Source of the DNA: Eurosta solidaginis
Lineage: Eukaryota > Arthropoda > Insecta > Diptera > Tephritidae
Length of the DNA: 64,000 nt
Reading direction: 5' to 3'
Assembly: GCF_040869045.1 (NCBI RefSeq)
Contig: NC_090319.1
Coordinates: 225,284,490-225,348,489, forward strand
Positions 20,264 through 28,932 of this stretch are shown piece by piece; position 1 is the first letter of the stretch; each line of letters opens with the position of its first letter. Under the pieces are notes generated by a model. It saw only the letters and a list, made by a program, of their open reading frames with translations. It was not told where the DNA came from and ran no database searches. Made by a program: the position numbers and the translations under genes.

Positions 20264-22513
20264 ATGATTTTAGCTGCAATATCTGCTCAAACATCGACAG
20301 TGTCATCTCAACTGGCAGAACAGCAGACATATATGGAATCGCAGGAGAACCGTATAACATCCAAGATGGAAGAACAGAAGACATATATGGCATCACAACT
20401 AGAATCGCAGGAGACACGCATAACATCCATGATTGAAGCACAAGAAACGCGTATGTCAGAAATGTCGACACAGATTACATCGAAGATTGAAGCACAAGAA
20501 ACGCGTATGGCAGAAATGTCGACACAGATTACATCAAAAATGGAGACACAACTGAAAGCACAAGAGGCACGCATAACAGTACAACTCGAAGCACAAGAGG
20601 CGCGTATATCATCAAAACTCGAAGCACGTATGGACGAGAAAATAACGCAGTTTGAGGAAAAAATCGAAGCCGAGGTGGATGCTTTGAGAGGTCGTATACA
20701 AGAGTTGCAATTAAACCGCCCAGCTGTTTCAGCAAGCAATACAAAGGTAAAAACACCATCCTTTGACGGTTCTGTTCATTTCCAGGTTTTCAAGCTACAG
20801 TTTGAAAAGACCGCAGCAGTGAACAACTGGAATGCGGAAGATAAAGTTGCTGCACTGTTCGTGGCATTGAAAGGGCCTGCAGCGGAAATCTTACAGACGA
20901 TTCCAGAGTACGAACGGAACAGTTATGAAACATTGATGGCTGCTGTAGAACGACGTTATGGAAGCGAGCATAGGAAACAGATATTCCAAATTGAGTTGAA
21001 AAACCGCTACCAAAAAGCAAATGAGACATTGCAGGAGTTTGCTTCAGATATTGAAAGATTGGCTCATCTTGCAAATGCGGACGCACCCGTGGAATACACG
21101 GAAAGAGTGAAGATTCAAAGCTTTATAAATGGCATACGGGACGTCGAAACGAAGCGAGCCACATACGCGAACCCAAAGCAAACATTTTCTGAAACGGTAT
21201 CCCATGCATTGACTCAGGAAACGGCGTCATTATTGAGTAAACCAGCATACAAAGCTCATCGTGTGGAAGTAGAAAGGCCGGAGTGGGTAGACACAATTTT
21301 GGAAGCACTAAGGGGATCTCAACAGAAGAATGCCGGAGTTATTAAATGTTTCAAGTGCTGCAACCCAGGTCACATTGCACGTCATTGCGATCTTGGTCCT
21401 AATAGTTCCAACAATGTGGGTGGCCGTAAACGCAAAGCTAGCGGAAATGAGCAAGAGCGTGTCGAAAGTAAAGAACGAAAACTTGCCCCGGCTGTTGAAT
21501 GTCCTGTGATATCTGTGTCGCAGATTGGAAGGAAATCAAGCAGTCTTACCATCAGAGGGAATGTGGATGGTAAAGAGCGTGTACTGACTGTAGATACGGG
21601 GGCATCTCATTCCTTGATTCGATCTGATTTGGTCTACAGGGGAATAAAGTCATTACCTGGAGCGAGGTTGCGTACGGTCACAGGCGAATATAACCAAGTT
21701 CAGGGAGAAGTAATATGTGAAGTCCTAATTGGGAAGGTCATGGTTCTACACAAATTCGTTGTGGCGGAGATCGTTGATGAAGTTATATTGGGAGTGGATT
21801 TCTTGGTTGACCATGACATCAAGATCGATATGCAGAGAAGGGTGATGCATTATGAGAACCAAGATGTGCCACTTAACTTCAGTTTGGAAAAAGGGTTCAG
21901 CAGTAAGCGAGTGCTGGTCGAGGAGATTCGACAGAGACCACGGAAGTCAAGGAAAGTAGATCGAGCAAAGGTTGATGGATCGAATGTGCCAAATAAAGCG
22001 AAATTAAAAGTACCTGCGAGGAAAAGACCGGCATCAACAAACCCTAATGGACGCACTAAATTCACTGAAAGAATTTTTCAGAAAGAATGCAAGGATGATT
22101 TCAAGCCAGCGCGCACTTTTGTTGGGAAACGTCGGAACGATACTGAGTATGTGAAGCCAATCCGTCAAGAACAAGCTCTACAAAGTAGTTCTTCATTGGC
22201 CAAGCAACAGAGTGCGAGAGAACGATCCAGAATAATGAGTAGTAAGATGGAACACAGGTACGACAGGGAAAATAATTCGGAAGGTTTCCGGAATGGAGAT
22301 TTGGTACTGTTAAACAACCCTCACCGGCGGAAAGGTGTCCCAGCCCAATTTCGGTGCAGTTGGGAAGGCCCGTACAAGATTGTGAAGAAGCTCAGTGATA
22401 CCATCTACCGCATACAAAGCATTGAGAAACCACGGAGTAGAAGAGTGGTACATTTGGCGATGCTAGCAGCGTTTAGATCGAGAGATTTGTCTGATCGGGA
22501 CGATCAGACTTAG
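20264..22513 (+). CDS. Gag-protease fused in frame to the integrase C terminus
   Basis: 749 residues from the first ATG (20264); the open frame begins right after the stop at 20218. Residues about 1-150 are a long coiled coil with degenerate repeats of the type EAQETRMxEMSTQITS. A retrotransposon gag core follows (about 160-330, FEKTAAVNNW, ALKGPAAEIL, RRYGSEHR). A CCHC zinc knuckle is at 362-375 (CX2CX4HX4C). A retropepsin-like protease has its catalytic DTGAS at 444-448 and a flap/ILGVD segment. After about residue 600 the text switches to the end of integrase, with GDLVLL and WEGPYKIVKKLSDTIYRI (the GPY/F module, about 680-725). RT, RNase H and the integrase catalytic core are absent although the frame stays open throughout. 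The stop TAG is at 22511-22513, next to the purine tract. Confidence 0.85.
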   Translation: MILAAISAQTSTVSSQLAEQQTYMESQENRITSKMEEQKTYMASQLESQETRITSMIEAQETRMSEMSTQITSKIEAQETRMAEMSTQITSKMETQLKAQEARITVQLEAQEARISSKLEARMDEKITQFEEKIEAEVDALRGRIQELQLNRPAVSASNTKVKTPSFDGSVHFQVFKLQFEKTAAVNNWNAEDKVAALFVALKGPAAEILQTIPEYERNSYETLMAAVERRYGSEHRKQIFQIELKNRYQKANETLQEFASDIERLAHLANADAPVEYTERVKIQSFINGIRDVETKRATYANPKQTFSETVSHALTQETASLLSKPAYKAHRVEVERPEWVDTILEALRGSQQKNAGVIKCFKCCNPGHIARHCDLGPNSSNNVGGRKRKASGNEQERVESKERKLAPAVECPVISVSQIGRKSSSLTIRGNVDGKERVLTVDTGASHSLIRSDLVYRGIKSLPGARLRTVTGEYNQVQGEVICEVLIGKVMVLHKFVVAEIVDEVILGVDFLVDHDIKIDMQRRVMHYENQDVPLNFSLEKGFSSKRVLVEEIRQRPRKSRKVDRAKVDGSNVPNKAKLKVPARKRPASTNPNGRTKFTERIFQKECKDDFKPARTFVGKRRNDTEYVKPIRQEQALQSSSSLAKQQSARERSRIMSSKMEHRYDRENNSEGFRNGDLVLLNNPHRRKGVPAQFRCSWEGPYKIVKKLSDTIYRIQSIEKPRSRRVVHLAMLAAFRSRDLSDRDDQT

Positions 22514-22524
22514 GTGGAGGGCAG
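22513..22524 (+). other. Polypurine tract
   Basis: GGTGGAGGGCAG immediately before the right LTR (TGTTACGA at 22525) is the expected plus-strand primer site. It directly follows the stop codon of the fused frame. Confidence 0.7.
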
Positions 22525-23196
22525 TGTTACGATTATTAGCAAAACTAAGGAGTGCTGCCAGCTCTAAGCCGATCTAAGCAGTGACGTGAATGCACATCAA
22601 TAATTCAATCATTATGTATCTACATAAACGAATAAATAATTGCGTCTACACATATGTACACATTCCGACGAGCAACATTTACATACAAGGCAGCAAGAGA
22701 TGAGATGTCACACACCGATGAATTTACTTATACGCTTATGTGTGTGCGGGAGACTGTAAACTACAAACACATGCATATACCTTATCTGAGTTGTCACAAG
22801 AGAGAGCAATAATTTGTGCACGTAGTTGTGGCTGGCGATTTTGTAGCCGAAACAACTAGTAACTTCTGGAAATCGAAGAGCCTAGAAGTATGCAGCGTAA
22901 ACTATAAAAGCGATGCAGGCGAGTAAGAAGAATTCAGTTTGATTTGAATTGTCAAGCAGTTACGAGTAAGACGATATCTAGCGAGCAATAGCACTATTAT
23001 TTTGAAAGTCAGTTTCCTTTAAGATATCAGTTTGGTTATTAAGCTATTCGTTGCACAGTTTGGGTGTTATTGTGAAGTACTTAATAAAGGCCATTTTTCC
23101 ATCATTCAATATTGGAGTTGTTTATTCAACAGTTTAGTGATTCGTACTTAGCAGAGGATTGCAAATAAGAGGATTTGCAAATAAAAGTTCGTTACA
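22525..23196 (+). repeat. Right LTR of the gypsy-type element
   Basis: 672 bp, nearly identical to the left LTR (two clear substitutions noted). The AATAAA signal is at 23083-23088. It is followed by the ATAT target duplication and then by the broken succinyl-CoA ligase exon. Confidence 0.9.
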
Positions 23197-23202
23197 ATAT
23201 GG

Positions 23203-23735
23203 TAGCCAATTTACTTACCCTTTCTGGTGCGATGATTCCTGGACAATCGGGCCTGACTAGACGCGATTTTTTTTTGCCTTAAGAGAGCGTGCTTAACGCG
23301 AACCATATCATGTTATGGCACACCTTTGGTGATGAAAACAATCAGACATTTCTGCTTCTAATGCTTCTAGGATAGCAGCAGCAGCTCCCGGTTGCGCCAC
23401 ATAAATAACAGTTGCATGCCGATCAGTTGCCTTTTTTGCTCTGGCTACTTATTCAATTTTAATTCACATTACATTATCTACTATTGCAATTTTAATCAAT
23501 ACAAATCAATATAAATTACCGAAGCAAATACTGGCAAACCAAGATGCGTAGTTCCACCCTTTTTTAGGGAAATACATCCAACAAGTTTGGTACCGTATTC
23601 CAAAGCATGTTGGTTATAAAGTACCTTGTATCCTTGGTAAATGACACGTGAATCTGCATTTAATTGTAGATTTCCTCTGTTTTTCGCATATTCTGAGCTG
23701 CATCGCAACCCGGCGGAGATGCTATCTATTAGAAT
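23203..23735 (-). pseudogene. Scsalpha1: Succinyl-CoA ligase alpha subunit fragment, intron retained
   Basis: On the minus strand three pieces read as the N-terminal CoA-binding half of succinyl-CoA synthetase alpha, the TCA-cycle enzyme of the mitochondrial matrix: [16 protein letters not shown] with [13 protein letters not shown] and [13 protein letters not shown] (23496-23708), [26 protein letters not shown] (about 23350-23440), and RLVRPDCPGIIAPE (about 23225-23265). A gap of about 75 AT-rich bases after LPVFAS begins with GTAATT and ends in TAG, like a retained short intron. An acceptor-like AATAG precedes the first exon and a donor GTAAGT follows APE. A small deletion removes residues around the TGKQG loop and at least one frameshift lies in the IVFITKGVP region. 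This is a decayed DNA-level copy; the gypsy element sits at its downstream end and later exons were not found. Confidence 0.75.
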
Positions 23736-23802
23736 AATATAACATTTTTTTTATTATTTAAAAATGCACTTACGTATGAATGAAAATCAGAAAGTAAATA
23801 AT

Positions 23803-23957
23803 GTTGTTGTTGTTGTAGCGATAAGGGCACTCCCCGTTATCGACTTTGTTGGTCCTTTGCCGGATGCAGATCGGGTACGTTCCGGGAACAATTAAGGTAC
23901 TAGCCCGACCATATCGGGAGCGATTTAGTATGACATGAAACCTTGTAGGCCATCCCG
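23803..23957 (-). mobile_element. SINE family 3' fragment
   Basis: The TTG repeats at 23803-23816 (the CAA tail) are followed by text matching the 3' part of the SINE (GGTCCTTTGCCGGATGCAGATC, ACTAGCCCGACCATATCGGGA). The 5' part is missing. Confidence 0.6.
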
Positions 23958-24560
23958 TCGATTCTATACAACTTAATATGGTTAACGATTTAAAAGACGG
24001 TGCACCACCTAATTTTTATCAAAAATTATCAAACGAGGAATCAAAAGACGCGCCTCGAGCTCCGTTTTTATTATTATTTGAAATTTTTAAATAACGTGGT
24101 GCACTGCCTTGTAAAACGTTATCCTTAATATTATTTTGGGCGAAGGCCGCCAACGCAAAAAAATGGTCTCTGCAACAAAATTTTTATTTTCCGTCACATT
24201 AACTTACTATTATTTTGGGCGAAGGCCGCCAGCGCAAAAAGGTGTTCTCTGCAACAAAATTTTTAATTTCCGGCACATGTCACAACTAAAAGCACAAGAT
24301 ATTTTTCGCTGTAAACAATGATATTTTTTCTCCGTTTCAAAGTTTCCCGGAATAATTAGTGAACTGTCATTTCGATGACAGCATGAAACGTGGATGTGTT
24401 AGTGGAGAGCGAAAAAAGCTTTGAATATGTGGGTGAACTAGTTATCTCCGTCTTGTAGGGCAATTGGTTTTTGGTTTACCGTCGTAACGAAAAACAGCTG
24501 ATTACGTTAGGGATACGACTACAGCGATACGACATACGGCACCACTGGTTCCCGCTTTAG
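23958..24560. other. Fragments of dispersed repeats, no gene
   Basis: Two copies of TTATTTTGGGCGAAGGCCGCCA(A/G)CGCAAAAA (about 24130 and 24210), each followed by GTTCTCTGCAACAAAATTTTT-like text, show a local duplication of the repeat that also appears near 1190 and 9230. No coding signal. Confidence 0.4.
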
Positions 24561-25348
24561 ATTAGATTAGATTATTTATTTATTACGGCAAGAAGCATAA
24601 TTCGTAAATTAGAAAATATTACAGTTTTTTATCTTATAGCTAAGGTTTCACAATATTCATATAATTTTTTTTAAATACTGTTATTTGGTTGCAACTTTTT
24701 ATATCCATAGGCAGATCATTGTAACTTTTCAGACCCTTGTAGAAAATGTTCTGTTGATCAATTTCAGTTCTAAAAAACGGCGATTTGAAATTATATTTGC
24801 TCCTCGTATTTATGTTGTGAGTTTGCTCAACTAATGCTATATTTTTATTTAAATACTCAGGTACATTTCCACGTTTGATATTAAATATGAATTTCATGGA
24901 GTGGAAAAAAATCTTTTGTTTCACACTTAACCAGTCTAGAGTCTTCACCATGTCAGCCGTTCGTGTATCTCTAGGTTTCTGAAGAATAAATCTCATGCAT
25001 CTATTTTGAAGCTTTTGGAGTTTGTCTACTTCTTTATCCGATATTATGAATAGAATGGACGGGCAGTACACGAAGTGCGGTTCTATTACTGATTCATATA
25101 AGATTATTTTGTACTTTTTTTGAATGAATTTAGTTGTTCTCTGCATCACTCCTATTTTATTAGCAACTTTTTTAATTGTATAATTTATATGATCTTCAAA
25201 TTTGAGTTTATTATCAATTATTATTCCTAAGTATTTTATACTGTTAACTCTTTGTATGATTTCATCATTTATTTTTAGCTCGGCTATATCATCCTCATTG
25301 ATATTCCTCCTTGTTATTATCATATATTTAGTTTTATTTATGTTTAGT
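24561..25348 (-). mobile_element. LINE-C, 3' part
   Basis: The 3' end of a minus-strand LINE. It has a 3' simple tail of TCTAA-type repeats (AGATTAGATTAGATTA on the plus strand at 24561-24576) and a coding segment up to the junction with the LTR-type insertion at 25349. The 5' part continues at 33311-36710. TAGT at 25345-25348 is the target duplication of that insertion. Confidence 0.75.
24640..25346 (-). pseudogene. LINE-C reverse transcriptase C-terminal part
   Basis: About 235 residues in one open frame: NINKTKYMIITRRN, then VNSIKYLGIIIDNKLKFEDHI (the conserved YLG-DNKL motif after the palm), YESVIEPHFVYCPSIL, KLQKLQNRCMRFIL, and a terminal LKSYNDLPMDIKSC block before the stop at 24640-24642. 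This is the usual tail of Jockey/CR1-like reverse transcriptases. It is in frame with the reverse transcriptase piece at 33311 when the insertion between them is taken out, so this part of LINE-C was uninterrupted when the insertion arrived. Confidence 0.8.
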
Positions 25349-25878
25349 TGTAACGACAGCCTGTCTCCATACTGGCTTAAATGAGTGGCAGAGTGTATAT
25401 GCGTCTATATGTTTATGTGTTTCGTGTCCAGGGCACGGACCTCAATGTTGCCATTATCATAATATTAACATAATAACATTAACATTGACAACATTGTACC
25501 GATAGTGAACACAATGTTGCAGCGGAAATAAGATGTTGCGCTTGGCATCATGCTGTTATAATAAATAAAATGTCACCATGCTGCTAACAACTTAGCAACA
25601 TTGATGAATGCCAGGCACCTATGTGTTTGTTTTGTGCTGTATTATGTATGTTGGTGTGTATTGGTACAAGGCTATGAACGTGTGAATGCATCAGTGTGAG
25701 CGGTCAAGGCACGAACCGAGTGTATCTGTGTAGGTGTTCGTTCTGTGGAGCGGTAAGCGTGTGAATGTATAAGTGCCTGATTGTATGGATTAAAAATACG
25801 GGAAAGCCGAAAAGAAAGTTTGGCATGTATAGGTACGAATTTTCCGTTTCTGGGTAACGTTCCTTGCCACGGCGGTAG

Positions 25879-25930
25879 CTATAAAAGGGCGCAACGTTAG
25901 GCAACGGACAAAGTATTACTTTATCAGTGC
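25879..25930 (+). promoter_or_regulatory. Possible LTR promoter of the 7.96-kb insertion
   Basis: GCTATAAAAGGGCGC at 25879-25893 is a good TATA box and ATCAGTGCCC at about 25922 an initiator-like match, though the spacing (about 43 bases) is longer than usual. It is followed by an A-rich leader and a donor-like CTGGTAAGTAC near 26110. Confidence 0.35.
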
Positions 25931-26094
25931 CCAGTGTGAGTGAGTGAATATTTAAAAGTTTGTGCCTCGAAAAATATTTAAAAAAGTCTGAAGTGCGCGG
26001 CTTAAAGTGAAACAAAAAAAAGGTTTGTTGTGCGCTAATAAAAGCGAGACTTAAAGTTGTGCGCGCCGAAAAGTTGTTCGCGAAACGTGAAAAA

Positions 26095-27837
26095 AAAGCA
26101 GAAGTTCCTGGTAAGTACAATGGTTTTCCTTGCCCTTGAATTTTTTTATCTCCCACCAGCTTGGCATGCCACTGGGAAGCTGGCTTCCACATAGCCAATT
26201 TTCCAAGCAAGCCAAAAGCAAATTTGCATGCATATATGCACGCCTTCACACAGGCATATGTATGTCGGTGTGTGTATTAATCATGCAGACAAAAAAAATT
26301 GTTTTAGCATCACCAGGCTTTTTACACTAGGAATTCTTCAAGAATAATGTTTTTCTTTCCTTATATTAACAGGACACTCCCTTTTTGGAAAGAACCCATT
26401 GGGCACACAATTGAAAATTTCAGTTAGCGGCCTAAAGGCCAAATTATCGGTATCCCGCCCAACAACAAACACATCGTCTTTTTGAAATTGGCGACATCCA
26501 CCCAACAAAAAAATACATCATCCTTTTGGTATTGGCGGCGCAACGCCAACAACAGTCATTACACCACTTTAATATAGACGGCACAAAACACATACCACAA
26601 CCACATATATATTTTTTTTTCATCGGCGTCGCAACGCCAATTACAAGCACGACCACTTATTTTCTATTGGCAATTACAATTCTTACCAGCGGCCGCACTT
26701 AATTGGTATTGCAACAAGTAAAAGGTATAAAAGAAAAACATCAGCAACAACCACAGCAAATTTTGACAGCAACATTTTTGCGACGGCGCACTCAACAACG
26801 AGGCAACGATCGCTACAAAAAAAAAAGTTGTTAACAACTACCAAAACAACCAATCACTAACAAAATCTATTTCCTGCCACTACACCACTCTAAAATGGTC
26901 AAAACTGGCAACATTGAAGGCATCAGCAGCTACCACCAACAAGAACAGCCAACACCATGAACTAAAATCGGAACCAAACAACGCACCCAACAACAACACG
27001 GCACAATTGGTAATAGTAACAATACACTTTGGTGATAAAAGCAACAACAAACACCGGCTGAGAGACGATCTTTTCCGACGTTATTTATGTTATGGTATTA
27101 TTTTAATGAAATAGATCTGTACATGTATGTATCTGGAAATACTGTCATAAGGGGGCATAAATTTGGTAGGGAATAGGACACTCCATTTCTGGGGCCAATA
27201 TATTTTTTTGGGTTTGACCATAAACATTTTTTTTGGGCTTCACTTTTATAGCTAAGTTAATGGTGGCACTTTTGCTTCCATCTTTTGTTCATCTTCTTTT
27301 TTTTCATTCATACTTTCGGTATTACACTTATTTCTTTTTGATCCGTCGGTAATTCTTTGCTACCACGTCTCCCTTTCAATTTTTCTTTGCCATTTCGCGG
27401 TATACACGCTTTATTATTTTTCTCACATGTGGTTTTAACTTCTGTTAAAACAGGGTCTAACTCGAAGTTAGTGAATTTTAAAATTTTTTTGTAGCTGTTT
27501 TTTTTTTGTACTTAAATCCCCTTTATTTCGCGATTCTTGGCAAAATTGATTACTGCCAACCTACCTCTTAGCCATCAGACTCACACCCCGAGGGTGTACA
27601 TGCACAGTGTGCCTTCAGCACCAAGAACATTTTTTTTTGATTACACATTTTTTTTAACTTTTAATTTTTGCGTTTTACCATCACGCGGGCAGCTTTGATA
27701 CTGCCAAAGCACTCTTTATCAAAGATCACAAGCGAGTGATCTTGGCTGAGTGTTTGAGGGTGGCTACCCTGAGTGTGGTCATAGGTACACATGTATGTTT
27801 AAGTTTTCTTGTTTCAGCTACTTAACGTTGGGCGCCA
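26095..27837. repeat. Internal duplicated segment, copy 1
   Basis: Starts at GTGAAAAAAAAGCAGAAGTTCCTGG and runs uninterrupted to GGGCGCCATTG. It matches 27893-28932 followed by 31400-32110 with only scattered differences. The minus strand of the last third (about 27250-27480) has a stretch without stops (LTEVKTTCEKNN...KGRRGSKELPTDQKE) that could be degenerate gag-like coding sequence. The plus-strand frame ending MKASAATTNKNS... (26914-27114) is preserved in both copies but resembles nothing I know. Confidence 0.7.
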
Positions 27838-27892
27838 TTGTTACGTGGCTGACTGTTTGGGTGGTGAGGAGCGGCGGCAAGCAGGTATGCTC
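27821..27892 (-). other. Inverted terminal piece with tRNA-Lys-type primer site
   Basis: Read on the minus strand, CAGTCAGCCACGTAACA (27839-27855) is followed after one base by TGGCGCCCAACGT (27825-27837), which equals the complement of the 3' end of tRNA-Lys, the usual LTR-element primer site. The 53 bases before it match the right terminus of the insertion at 33241-33310 in opposite orientation, with an 18-base gap. So a terminus plus primer site lies inverted inside the insertion. Confidence 0.55.
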
Positions 27893-28932
27893 GTCGTGAA
27901 AAAAAGCAGAAGTTCCTGGTAAGTACAATGGTTTTCCTTGCCCTTGAATTTTTTTTATCTCCCACCAGCTTGGCATGCCACTGGGAAGCTGGCTTCCACA
28001 TAGCCAATTTTCCAAGCAAGCCAAAAGCAAATTTGCATGCATATATGCACGCCTTCACACAGGCATATGTATGTCGGTGTTTATATTAATCGTGCAGACA
28101 AAAAAAAAATAGTTTTAGCATCACCAGGCTTTTTACACTAGGAATTCTTTAAGAATAATGTTTTTCTTTCCTTATATTAACAGGACACTCCCTTTTGGAA
28201 AGAACCCACTGGGCACACAATTGAAAATTTCAGTTAGCGGCCTAAAGGCCAAATTAGCGGTATCCCGCCCAACAACAAACACATCGTCTTTTTGAAATTG
28301 GCGACATCCCGCCCAACAAAAAAATACATCATCCTTTTGGTATTGGCGGCGCAACGCCAACAACAGTCATTACACCACTTTAATATAGACGGCACAAAAC
28401 ACATACCACAACCACATATATATTTTTTTTCATCGGCGTCGCAACGCCAATTACAAGCACGACCACTTATTTTCTATTGGCAATTACAATTCTTACCAGC
28501 GGCCGCACTTAATTGGTATTGCAACAAGTAAAAGGTTTAAAAGAAAAACATCAGCAACAACCACAACAAATTTTGACAGCAACATTTTTGCGACGGCGCA
28601 CTCAACAACGAGGCAACGATCGCTACAAAAAAAAGGTGTTAACAACTACCAAAACAACCAATCACTAACAATATCTACGTCCCGCCACTACACCACTCTC
28701 AAATGGTCAAAACTGGCAACATTGAAGGCATCAGCAGCTACCACCAACAAGAACAGCCAACACCATGAACTAAAATCGGAACCAAACAACGCACCCAACA
28801 ACAACACGGCACAATTGGTAATAGTAACCATTCACTTTGGTGATAAAAGCAACAACAAACACCGGTTGAGAGACGATCTTTTCCGACGTTATTTATGTTA
28901 TGGTATTATTTTAATGAAATAGATCTGTACAT
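27893..28932. repeat. Internal duplicated segment, copy 2, first part
   Basis: Matches 26095-27118. It breaks off exactly at ACAT (28929-28932), where the 2.47-kb insertion starts; copy 1 continues through the same ACAT without interruption. Confidence 0.75.

Larger units (their letters stand above)
19313..23196 (+). mobile_element. Young Ty3/gypsy-type LTR element, non-autonomous
   Basis: Two 672-bp direct repeats (19313-19984 and 22525-23196) start with TGTTACGA and end with GTTACA, and the whole is flanked by ATAT on both sides (19309-19312 and 23197-23200). I count only two clear differences between the LTRs (A/T at position 9 and A/T in GATTCGAACTT versus GATTCGTACTT), so the insertion is recent. 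Inside are a primer-binding-like TTGGTGTCAGAAGAGG just after the left LTR, a SAP-domain start, gag, protease and the very end of integrase, then a purine tract. Reverse transcriptase, RNase H and the integrase core are missing. There is no env. It could only move with help in trans. Confidence 0.9.

Noticed and set aside
25704..26249. A 181-codon minus-strand frame spanning the TATA region
   Set aside because: It crosses promoter-like and leader sequence of the LTR-type insertion, shows no motif and is not kept in the second copy of the duplicated segment.
27839..28931. A minus-strand LTR of about 1.1 kb starting TGTACAG
   Set aside because: The apparent start is merely where the 2.47-kb insertion interrupts copy 2; copy 1 continues through that point, and no polypurine tract precedes the supposed 3' LTR.
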